This document shows, piece by piece, positions 17,536-25,283 of a stretch of DNA of 64,000 nt. Under the pieces are notes generated by a model, which saw only the letters and a list, made by a program, of their open reading frames with translations, was not told where the DNA came from and ran no database searches. How positions within the stretch are numbered: the stretch's first letter is position 1; the number at the start of each line of letters is the position of its first letter. A program made the translations under genes and the position numbers. Source of the DNA: Thiodiazotropha sp040506195 (GTDB lineage Bacteria > Pseudomonadota > Gammaproteobacteria > Chromatiales > Chromatiaceae); assembly GCA_040506195.1 (NCBI GenBank), contig JBEVXH010000005.1, positions 62,001 through 126,000 of the forward strand. Reading direction: 5' to 3'.

Positions 17536-18942
17536 TCATATCTTTTTGAGGTTGCTGGGTGAATAGTCAGACTGCTGTATTCTTTTCTCCACACTGGGAT
17601 GCAGCATTGCACCTTTTGGAATCTTGCGAGGGTGGCTTGGGAAAAAACGCAATGGTCCGACTCTGGAATTATGCATTTTTGATAAAGGGTCGGGCTGAAG
17701 CCGTTGATACTGCTCTTGATCTATGAGCATGCCGGCGGCATTGGCTTTGTCCAGCATCCATTGCAGCGGGATATCCGACAGACCTCTTTCACGATAGCCG
17801 CCGCTTATATCAGCGTGTACGCCAGCGAACCAAGTCTGCTCCAGAGTCTGGCCCTGAGCGGTAGTCTTGTTCCACAGCACCGGCTGGAAGAACTTGCGGG
17901 TTTCATCGATGGCCAGCGCATGATAGCCAAATACAGTCTTGTCCGGCAGCTGTGGATTGTTCCGGCGCCGGCTGAAGGCGCCAATAACCCTTACACAGTC
18001 CCACATACCAATAAAGTATGGCGGGCACTCACGTGATAGGCTCGATTTAAATTCTTGTGCCTCAGGGCCAGAGACCCGGCCCATGCCATGGATCGCGTAA
18101 GGTACAACTATGGTCCCGGCCTTATCCAGAAGGCCGAATGTCTCGAGTATCTCCGCAAGTGCGATCGCCATCGGACCACCTGCGCTGCTACCGAAGAGGA
18201 ATAGACGGTCACCCTCTCGATAGTTATCCATCAGAAATTTATATGCGTACTCAACATGATCCGCAATGTCATGTCTTGTCAATACCCTTAGACCAGCCCT
18301 TAAGTTCTGCCGCAAGGCGGAAAGAAAATCTGCCCCTCCACGCATCTGAACGCCTGGATCGTAGTAGACGATCTGGCGCTCCGACGCTGAGTAAGCCATG
18401 CGTGTCAGGTAATAAGCGTTGCTGTTCAATTCAAAGGTAGGGAATTGCTGAAAGTCAAAGCAGACCACCAGGTTGCGGCTGGAAGCCTGCCGTGGAGTCT
18501 CCATGGCGGCGCTTTCTATTTTAGTCGGTAATACGGCTGTGCGAGGTTGATTGCTTAGTTCGGCATATAGCTTGGTGAATGCCATATCGTAACTACTCTG
18601 AAAATCGACATATTCGATACGCCACAACCAGAACGGTAGACTGCAATCGTGGTAGAGCGCGAGAAATATCGATTTACCATGGTCCAGAGCATAGCGTGTT
18701 TCATCGAGCACGTTTTTTGATTCAACGGCATGGGGTGAGAGTATCAGGATCAACCGTGAACACGACTCCAGAGCGGTTTGGATCGAACGGGTCCAATCTT
18801 CACCGGCAGGGATACTGGTCTGGTCAAAAAAAACGTGATGAGCGCGTTCTGACAGATCACCCGCCAATCGTCTGGCGAAATCCTGATCGTGTCGCGAATA
18901 GCTGATAAAGGAATAGTTGTTCTTGCTAGATCGATCATCCAT
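17536..18942 (-). CDS. TIR domain fused to DUF2235 alpha/beta-hydrolase
   Basis: A 468-residue fusion. Residues 9-130 form a TIR domain: SFISYSRHDQDFARRL, then a Glu at position 81 in KNVLDETRYA where NAD-cleaving TIR enzymes carry their catalytic Glu. Residues about 155-420 are a DUF2235 hydrolase related to Tle1 phospholipases. The nucleophile is Ser253 in FGSSAGG, the acid Asp315 in GMWDCV and the base His376 in WFAGVHADISGGY. The canonical DGTW near the start of the domain is replaced by DFQQF. It is the last gene of the operon, 20 bp after the CHAT gene. Likely role: NAD depletion or signalling combined with lipid hydrolysis; this is inference. Confidence 0.82.
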   Translation of the reverse strand: MDDRSSKNNYSFISYSRHDQDFARRLAGDLSERAHHVFFDQTSIPAGEDWTRSIQTALESCSRLILILSPHAVESKNVLDETRYALDHGKSIFLALYHDCSLPFWLWRIEYVDFQSSYDMAFTKLYAELSNQPRTAVLPTKIESAAMETPRQASSRNLVVCFDFQQFPTFELNSNAYYLTRMAYSASERQIVYYDPGVQMRGGADFLSALRQNLRAGLRVLTRHDIADHVEYAYKFLMDNYREGDRLFLFGSSAGGPMAIALAEILETFGLLDKAGTIVVPYAIHGMGRVSGPEAQEFKSSLSRECPPYFIGMWDCVRVIGAFSRRRNNPQLPDKTVFGYHALAIDETRKFFQPVLWNKTTAQGQTLEQTWFAGVHADISGGYRERGLSDIPLQWMLDKANAAGMLIDQEQYQRLQPDPLSKMHNSRVGPLRFFPSHPRKIPKGAMLHPSVEKRIQQSDYSPSNLKKI

Positions 18943-18962
18943 ATCGCTTATTTAGATTCAAT

Positions 18963-20903
18963 CTATTCCTGGCGGCATAGAGGGATCAGCTCCCTGGCCT
19001 CATCGGCAAGGCCTATGCTAGCGGGAAAGAACCCATTGGCGGGCAGCCACCATTCTTCGTATCGGCGCAATTGAAGTGCTGTGGATTGGAGCGGATTCTC
19101 CGCGTCAGGATTGCGGGACTGCGCGACGTTAAACCTGGCCTTCATCTCTTGCAGATAGAATACGGCTGTTTCGTCGGTCCGCTCTCCGATGAGTCTTCCC
19201 AACAGCGCGAGTTCAGCCAACGAGCCCTGGGCCCAATATTCATCGGGTCGTACACGATCGACTTCAGCGGCACGGTAGGCGGTTTTCCACTTATTTGCAT
19301 CCACCTTTCCGGTGATGACGGCTTGTAGCGCCAGATACTGGACGCCGCTCCAATGATGAGAGGGATTGGCATCGAATGCTTCCTTATACCATTTGCAGGC
19401 GCGATTGAGCGACTCGCGAGAGGCTGCTATGGCGGCACCGTCCCCGATGTGCCTGAAGAGCAGTTCCGCCAGCCTCTTTTCCGCACTTCCCAACAGGCCG
19501 CGATTCTCGTCCAGAACCCGTCTTTCTTTGGTCTTGGCGAGCAGTTGATTCAGCGCCTCGATCTCTTTTTTCAGGTCACCCCCGATGGCCTCATATTCAT
19601 CACGACCGGCACTGACCTGTGCCAATGCCTCGGCGCGATCCCTTAGATTCTTCAGTGAATTGAGATGGGATTTCAGTCGAACCTCTTCCAGTAAGTCGTT
19701 ATAGCCCTCGGGCAGCTGCACGTAACCCACCAGGCTGACCCAGTCATGACCCGCGTCGGACTGGTTGTCGTAGAGTTCTTCCCGGGTATGGTGGAGAGCT
19801 TCACGTACGTCGAGACCACTTAACAAATCCCCGTAAAAACGCCTGGTCAGTATCTCTGAACCGAACTTTGTCAAAGGCAACTGGGATGCAATCACCACGG
19901 GAAAACCGCTCGTATGCAGTAGATGGGCCACGCTTTTGTCGGGATTGATCACATCGGTTTGGTTGCCTGCATCGCATGCGGCCAGAGTCACAACCACGGC
20001 GCCTGAACGGATGCCTTCCAAGGCCTTGCAAAGGGCATCCGGGGTAATGACGTCGGCGCCTTCGATACGATGGTCCAAAGCAATACCGAATCGTTTGTCG
20101 TTCTTCCTGTCTATCTGCTGTCCGTGCGCCAACAGGTGGCAGTGGGTGAATCCATCCTCACGGGTGATTTTTTCTAAATCTCTGTATTTCGCATTGCCGA
20201 TCTCAACAAAAACCTTATCTATATTGCGCGGCGGCAGCCATGGTTTAAGGGCATTGAGTAGCGCATCCTTGTGTTTTTGATGGGGAACGCTGCCACCAGC
20301 GGCGGACCAGATGAATAAAACCTTGGGTGTGGCGGGCCAGTGCGGCGTGAAATCTCTGAACACACCACGCACACGACGGGTAAGTACAACACCTTTGCCA
20401 CTAAGAAACAGCGGTTTGTCGTCATTGGCCAATGCAGCCTCGAAGGGAAGCGCTGAGAGTTCGGCGGCATTGGTTACCAGGTCGATCTGTTGTAGCTTGT
20501 CACTATTCTTATTGACCTCTTCGAGTAGTGGGCCCTCTTCCAGGAAACTTGCTTTATCGAGTTGTTGCAGCAGTTGTGCCACGTGCTGTAACAAGGCTTC
20601 ATTGCCTTCCTCGCAGCTGGATTTTAGTTTATCGAGCAGCTCACCCACATCCATGTAATCCTGGCGCCGCAGAAGATCGGATACCAGAGAGGAGAGACGT
20701 TTAAATGCGTCATCGTACTCACGTTTATCCTTGTAGACATAGCGCAGGCTGTTCATCAACTGACTGAAAGGCCGCTGGTTGATGGGTATACGAACCTGAT
20801 GTACACGATGACTCGTGATGCTTCGCAAATAGTCGTCTCCTTCCCGTAGAATCCCTGTTCCCAGATTCTTGAATCGGGCGAATTCGACCAATATCGATTT
20901 CAT
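18963..20903 (-). CDS. CHAT-domain caspase-like protease with C-terminal helical repeats
   Basis: A 646-residue protein. The first 150 residues are largely helical. A CHAT protease domain spans about 155-400, with His260 in HCHLLAHGQ and Cys310 in TLAACDAGN, 50 residues apart as expected for the caspase-like dyad. GFPVVIASQLPL and HDWVSLVGYVQL are further family landmarks. The C-terminal third (about 410-646) is helical and TPR-like, and could bind substrate or a sensor. Its ATG overlaps the metallo-beta-lactamase stop by 4 bp (ATGA). Related proteases act in gasdermin and Craspase defence systems; the target here is unknown. Confidence 0.82.
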   Translation of the reverse strand: MKSILVEFARFKNLGTGILREGDDYLRSITSHRVHQVRIPINQRPFSQLMNSLRYVYKDKREYDDAFKRLSSLVSDLLRRQDYMDVGELLDKLKSSCEEGNEALLQHVAQLLQQLDKASFLEEGPLLEEVNKNSDKLQQIDLVTNAAELSALPFEAALANDDKPLFLSGKGVVLTRRVRGVFRDFTPHWPATPKVLFIWSAAGGSVPHQKHKDALLNALKPWLPPRNIDKVFVEIGNAKYRDLEKITREDGFTHCHLLAHGQQIDRKNDKRFGIALDHRIEGADVITPDALCKALEGIRSGAVVVTLAACDAGNQTDVINPDKSVAHLLHTSGFPVVIASQLPLTKFGSEILTRRFYGDLLSGLDVREALHHTREELYDNQSDAGHDWVSLVGYVQLPEGYNDLLEEVRLKSHLNSLKNLRDRAEALAQVSAGRDEYEAIGGDLKKEIEALNQLLAKTKERRVLDENRGLLGSAEKRLAELLFRHIGDGAAIAASRESLNRACKWYKEAFDANPSHHWSGVQYLALQAVITGKVDANKWKTAYRAAEVDRVRPDEYWAQGSLAELALLGRLIGERTDETAVFYLQEMKARFNVAQSRNPDAENPLQSTALQLRRYEEWWLPANGFFPASIGLADEARELIPLCRQE

Positions 20904-22012
20904 TCATCAGTCCCTCGGACAAACAACAGTCCGGTCTTCTCATCTTTCGGATAGCGGGTTTCATAACCATAGGCATCGCGGAGTTCTTCATCATCCCAGA
21001 TAAGGGTCTCGTCACTGTTGTAGTTGAACCACAGCCTGGGTTTGTCACCGCCATACTCGATAACCCGTGCAACCGCCTCAGGGTGGGGATGTTGAAATTG
21101 GTCGCCGTTGGTGGAAAAGATATAGTTTTCGCAATCGAGATGTTGAATCAACTCACTGCTTACGCTGCCCCTGCTGCCGTGATGGGGCAGTTTGCAGAGG
21201 TCGAGTTTGAGCTTCTGATATCCAAGACGTTTTACAGATTCCACCAGCGTACTGGGATGTGCATCGCCCGCTAGCAGTACCCTGTAATCTCCATATTGAA
21301 TGAGGAATGCGATACTGCTCCCATTGGCGGATGAGTGGTCCTCTGTATACTCTTCCCTGACAAGCTGCTCGATGTCCGGGCGCTTTTTTTCCGGCGGTGG
21401 CTCCTCTTCCCCTAACAGGGCGAAGCGTCCCTCTGCTCTGGCTTCCTCCAGTTCTCCCGGGGTGATGTCGATATCCAGGCACGATTTCTCCCAGTCCTTG
21501 CGCAGGTCCGCCAGCATCGGGATCGTGGGCCCCATCAGGGTGATCGTCAGTCCCCCGTCGAACGGGATACAGGGAAGCTCGCCGGTTTCGGGGATGACCA
21601 CGGCATTGCCGTTGAAGCCATGGCGGTTCCAACTGTGGCCGTTTTTCAAGATAAGGTCAGTGAGCAGTTCTCCATGTTTGCCCGCAAGGACTTTAGGGCC
21701 GGGCGGTTCGGGAAGATGTCGATAGCCGTTGAACCAGATATCCCTGGCCTCGAAAGGGAGCTTGTCATCCTGAGCCAGTTCGATGATACCGCGGATGTGG
21801 TCATAATCGACATGGGTGACGACTAACAGCTCAAATTCACGCTCTTCATCCGATAGCCGTTTCAGTCTGGGTTTGAGCGCTTTTTTGTAGACACCGGGCG
21901 CGCCGCCGTCGATCAATATGCGCCGCACCGGGTTCGACCCATACTCGAGCCAGAGACAATCGCCGTAACGCGCCGGGAGAACTTCGAGTCTGAACATCTT
22001 GTGTCGTCCCAT
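20900..22012 (-). CDS. ComEC-like metallo-beta-lactamase fold hydrolase
   Basis: A 370-residue soluble MBL-fold protein without membrane helices. It starts with FRLEVLPARYGDCLWLEYG, typical of ComEC-type stand-alone domains, then VVTHVDYDHIRGI (the HxDxDH metal motif), LLAGDAHPST and LPHHGSRG, ending with STNGDQFQHPHPEAV. Such domains hydrolyse nucleic acids or phosphodiesters. MFRLEV at 21997 is an alternative start. A long charged insertion between motifs (about 160-225) is unusual. It overlaps the CHAT gene by 4 bp and follows the DUF2235 gene after 41 bp, so it is part of the same transcript. Confidence 0.82.
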   Translation of the reverse strand: MGRHKMFRLEVLPARYGDCLWLEYGSNPVRRILIDGGAPGVYKKALKPRLKRLSDEEREFELLVVTHVDYDHIRGIIELAQDDKLPFEARDIWFNGYRHLPEPPGPKVLAGKHGELLTDLILKNGHSWNRHGFNGNAVVIPETGELPCIPFDGGLTITLMGPTIPMLADLRKDWEKSCLDIDITPGELEEARAEGRFALLGEEEPPPEKKRPDIEQLVREEYTEDHSSANGSSIAFLIQYGDYRVLLAGDAHPSTLVESVKRLGYQKLKLDLCKLPHHGSRGSVSSELIQHLDCENYIFSTNGDQFQHPHPEAVARVIEYGGDKPRLWFNYNSDETLIWDDEELRDAYGYETRYPKDEKTGLLFVRGTDE

Positions 22013-22053
22013 CTATTTTGTTGTTTTGTCTATCCCACGGCATTGTACTGTCG

Positions 22054-23211
22054 TTAAATGATGCCTGCAGGCAGTTTGGCCAATATATCCGGTCGCTGGT
22101 GTATGAGTGCCAGCAGGTTGTCGGGCCTGTATGTGTTGTCGTGTAGGAGCAGCTTGATCGACGAATCGTGGACATCTATGCCGGCATGGTCACGTGTGGC
22201 GACCAGGTCGCGATCACCACTCTCACCGATGAGTCCCTTGATCCAGCCCCTGAGTTTCATGAAACCGGTGAATGAGTCGTTCCGCGTATCGCCGAACCAG
22301 GGTCTATAGAAGCGGAGGTATTCGTCATCCACGGCAAGCCCTTCCAGCTTGGCGTCATCGATCATCCACTGCAAAGCCCCGTTAGCGAGACCGTCATTGG
22401 CATAACCACCACCGATACTGGTGTGCACGCCGGGAAACCAACGCTGTTCAACCGACTGACCGGGGTGGGTGTCTTGCCAGATTTCGGGGCGGAAATCGGT
22501 GCGGCGTTCATCGATGGCCAACGCCTGTCTGGCCACGCTGACGATGCCCGGCGGTCTATCGCCTACATGGAAACTGAGACCGGGCGCCGTGGTCCGCTCC
22601 TCTCTGTCGAAGTCGGCGCGTAAGCGGGAGCCAAGGGCCAGCACGGTATCGTAGACCCCGAGAAATCGTATCTTGGTTGCAACGGGTGGCTCAATTTTCT
22701 TGCCGCTGGCGATCAGTTTCTGCCGGAGTTCCAGGGCTGCGCCTTCAGCCGCCTCAGTTTCGATATAGTGTTTGAAGAAATCCGGAATGAAATAGGCATC
22801 GCGTTTGTGCAGCATACCGCCCATCCAGTCGATGAAACGGCACAGACTGCGCGCCTGACCCGCACCCCGGCTGAAGCCGAAGACGAATATCTCATCGTCC
22901 GCTAGTTTGTTCCCCGCGATGAAGGTGTAGGCGGCTTCGATATTCTGTTCAAATCCCGCACCCCAGGCACCGCCCAGCACGGAATCGAGTTTGGCCAGCG
23001 CCTTGTTACGTAATCCTCGCTGTGCCGAAAGGGCGCCGACACCTTCGTCGTAGTAGGAGATCTGATCGATTCCATCTTCCGACAGAGGCAGCACGGCACG
23101 ATAGGTTTTGAGTACATTGGAAGGTTTGTGGACCTCGGTGCCGTCACCCCGTTCCACTTGATTGCCGGGGCTTGCCCAGGTTCCATCGAGACAAATGATG
23201 ATTCTTCGCAT
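22054..23211 (-). CDS. DUF2235 hydrolase (Tle1-like phospholipase fold)
   Basis: A 385-residue protein with the full set of DUF2235 motifs. IIICLDGTW lies at residues 4-12, the nucleophile is Ser114 in FGFSRGAGQARS, the acid lies in FLGVYDTV and the base is His in RWFPGVHTSIGGGY. The family includes type VI effector lipases, but no vgrG, hcp, PAAR or immunity-lipoprotein gene is nearby. It leads the four-gene leftward operon, and a second DUF2235 domain appears in the last gene. It has no signal peptide, so a cytoplasmic or membrane-surface target is more likely than export. Confidence 0.85.
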   Translation of the reverse strand: MRRIIICLDGTWASPGNQVERGDGTEVHKPSNVLKTYRAVLPLSEDGIDQISYYDEGVGALSAQRGLRNKALAKLDSVLGGAWGAGFEQNIEAAYTFIAGNKLADDEIFVFGFSRGAGQARSLCRFIDWMGGMLHKRDAYFIPDFFKHYIETEAAEGAALELRQKLIASGKKIEPPVATKIRFLGVYDTVLALGSRLRADFDREERTTAPGLSFHVGDRPPGIVSVARQALAIDERRTDFRPEIWQDTHPGQSVEQRWFPGVHTSIGGGYANDGLANGALQWMIDDAKLEGLAVDDEYLRFYRPWFGDTRNDSFTGFMKLRGWIKGLIGESGDRDLVATRDHAGIDVHDSSIKLLLHDNTYRPDNLLALIHQRPDILAKLPAGII

Positions 23212-23295
23212 CGTACCAGCTCCATGGTCGGTTTAGGTTTTATTATTCAATATTCCACTCTATATAGACCAGGGCCAGTCTGTTGTCACGCTTCC

Positions 23296-23317
23296 CAGGT
23301 GGTAACTGTTACACCTG
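23296..23317. promoter_or_regulatory. Operator-like palindrome upstream of the DUF2235-MBL-CHAT-TIR operon
   Basis: CAGGTGGTAAC (23296-23306) and GTTACACCTG (23308-23317) form an almost perfect inverted repeat with a one-base spacer and a single extra base in the left arm. Another CACCTG half-like element follows at about 23326. It lies 85 bp upstream of the first gene. No T-run follows on the minus strand, so a repressor site is more likely than a terminator. No regulator gene is adjacent. Confidence 0.45.
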
Positions 23318-23377
23318 ATCAGGCTTCACCTGGTAATTCGGTAGTCGGCAGCCACTCATACATTTACGAGTATGCCG

Positions 23378-24655
23378 TCAACCAACTACTCCCCTCATCG
23401 CCAGCAGGGCAGTGCCGAAGGCAGCCTCTTGTTGAGGCGCTGGGATAACAGGTGCGGACAGCCTTTGTTGTCGAATCCGACGCCATGGTTCATTCAGTGC
23501 GCCGCCACCGATGGAATACACGCACCGGGGCTTTGGCGCTCCCAATTGCCGCAGTAGACGATAGCCAGTCGCCTCGATGGCTGCGATGCCTTCCAGCATC
23601 GCCTGGAAGAAGCGCCGGTCATCCGCTGGGCGTGGCTGCAGACGGGGTTGATAGCCTGCATCGTTGTGAGGGAAGCGCTCACCGGGCGAGAGCAGGGGGT
23701 AGTAGTCGAGGCCGGTGGGCTGCTCCGGTTTCAGCTCAGGGGTCATGCGTGCCATCTCCTCGTTGCTGAAATAACTGGCCAGCACCGCACCGCCGCTGTT
23801 GGAGGCACCGCTGACCAGCCAGCGCTCACCCAGGCGATGACTGTAGACGCCGAATTCAGAAGCGAATACCGGTTTGTCGGCGAGAATCTTGAGCACCAGG
23901 GTACTGCCGAGGGAGCTTACCGCTTCACCGATCTCGTTGGCGCCGGTGGCCAGAAAGGCAGCGTTGCCATCCGTGGTTCCGGCGACGATAGGTATGCCCT
24001 GTGGAAGACCGGTGGCTTCGGCGGCCTGGCGGCACAGTTCACCGATCATGGTGGCGCAGGGTACGACGCTTGGCAGCACCTCCCCTTCAACCTGCAGTTC
24101 CGCAAGCCAGGAGGGCCACCTACGCTGGATCGGATCATAGCCCAGTTTCAGGACGTTATGCTCATCGCTGTAGCGATAGTCGCCACACAGTCTGCCGAGG
24201 ATCCAGTCAGCCTGATGACGGACAAGATAACGATCTGTGGAGAGGCCTTGACGCAGGTGGAGCAGTTTGGCGAGACTCGATGAGGCGCTTAGAACAGGAT
24301 TGCCTGTGGGCGCGATTGAATTCAATAATGCCAGTTGCGCTTTGCCGCTGCTGTCGTTGTACATCAAGGCCGGTGTCAACGGTTTACCCTGGTGATCCGA
24401 CAGCAGCAGGGTTGAGGATGTAGCGTCCACGGCGATTGCCGCGATAGCGTTGTCGCCGCAGGCGCGACCGATCTCGGTGAGAACCTCGACCAGGGTTCGC
24501 CACCAGATCTCCGGGTCTTGCCGACGCTGATGGGGTTGCGGTTTCTCGGGGCTTGGCAGGGGCCTGCTTGCGGAGGCCCGAATGGTCCCTGAATCATCGA
24601 TTGCGATGGCCCGACAGCCGGAAGTACCCAGGTCGATGCCTATATAGCGCTTCAT
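23378..24655 (-). CDS. FGGY-family carbohydrate kinase (D-ribulokinase-like)
   Basis: A 425-residue sugar kinase. The N-terminal phosphate-1 motif is GIDLGTSGCRAIAID; TPALMYNDSSG and GTTDGNAAFLATGA follow, then GEAVSSLGSTLVLK and a C-terminal adenosine-binding ARAND-like GGGALNEPW. Length is shorter than xylulokinase (about 490) and fits the compact plant/cyanobacterial ribulokinase-like group. Substrate cannot be set from sequence alone. No sugar transporter or isomerase is adjacent. It is on the same strand as the conflict operon but separated from it by 166 bp. Confidence 0.82.
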   Translation of the reverse strand: MKRYIGIDLGTSGCRAIAIDDSGTIRASASRPLPSPEKPQPHQRRQDPEIWWRTLVEVLTEIGRACGDNAIAAIAVDATSSTLLLSDHQGKPLTPALMYNDSSGKAQLALLNSIAPTGNPVLSASSSLAKLLHLRQGLSTDRYLVRHQADWILGRLCGDYRYSDEHNVLKLGYDPIQRRWPSWLAELQVEGEVLPSVVPCATMIGELCRQAAEATGLPQGIPIVAGTTDGNAAFLATGANEIGEAVSSLGSTLVLKILADKPVFASEFGVYSHRLGERWLVSGASNSGGAVLASYFSNEEMARMTPELKPEQPTGLDYYPLLSPGERFPHNDAGYQPRLQPRPADDRRFFQAMLEGIAAIEATGYRLLRQLGAPKPRCVYSIGGGALNEPWRRIRQQRLSAPVIPAPQQEAAFGTALLAMRGVVG

Positions 24656-24720
24656 CTATGAACGGCCTGACGCAGGCTCCCCCGTCGGTTTATACAATGA
24701 ACAGGGTGTGTTCACGGCTA

Positions 24721-25110
24721 TCAAGGCAATGTTACTGCGGCTGGAGAAATCCAGTTATCCGCGCGGTGCTCTGTGACAACGGTGGTGTAGATGCCGCCCC
24801 GCACATTGAATTCAGCGGTCAGGCGCATGAAGCGGGGCTGGGTGGCGCGGACAAGATCGCTGAGAATCTCATTGGTGACCGCTTCGTGGAAGGCTCCCTG
24901 ATCGCGGAATGACCAGATATACATCTTCAACGCCTTCAACTCGACACACAGCTGGTCGGGCACGTACTCCAGGGTCATCTCGGCAAAATCCGGCTGGCCG
25001 GTCTTGGGGCAGAGACAGGTGAACTCCGGGATATTGATACGTATCGTATAGTCTCTGTCCGGCTGGGGATTATCAAAGGTTTCAAGATCTTTGCTCGGTT
25101 GGCTGGGCAT
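24721..25110 (-). CDS. queF: NADPH-dependent preQ0 reductase QueF (type I)
   Basis: QueF reduces 7-cyano-7-deazaguanine (preQ0) to preQ1 in queuosine biosynthesis. The 129-residue length is that of the unimodular type I enzymes. The catalytic Cys lies in FTCLCPKTGQPDFA near residue 33, with the general acid Asp following it. LKMYIWSFRDQGAFHEAVTN near residue 60-80 is the QueF signature carrying the Glu and His of the substrate site. It diverges from smc across 173 bp of AT-rich sequence that must contain both promoters. Confidence 0.95.
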   Translation of the reverse strand: MPSQPSKDLETFDNPQPDRDYTIRINIPEFTCLCPKTGQPDFAEMTLEYVPDQLCVELKALKMYIWSFRDQGAFHEAVTNEILSDLVRATQPRFMRLTAEFNVRGGIYTTVVTEHRADNWISPAAVTLP

Positions 25111-25283
25111 GGTCTTCTAGTCTCGTCGGTAAAATGGCGAAGAATTATACTCGAGCCTGAACCCGGTCAAAAGCTTTGCCTCTATAAATCAGTAAAAACA
25201 ATAACTTATATTAGATAGTTAAAGTGTAAAAAATTGAACTGCACCCTGTAACAATCCCCCTCTTTGGTGTATCTTAGCCGCCC

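Noticed and set aside
17326..17562. 78-codon plus-strand frame (MCEHRLRRCFDDQEDY) next to the TIR-DUF2235 gene
   Set aside because: No ribosome site, no family resemblance, and its end overlaps the convergent gene. Could be a decayed gene but not supportable.
17536..23211. Reading the DUF2235 genes as type VI secretion lipase effectors
   Set aside because: No vgrG, PAAR, hcp or immunity gene is nearby; the CHAT, MBL and TIR partners point elsewhere.
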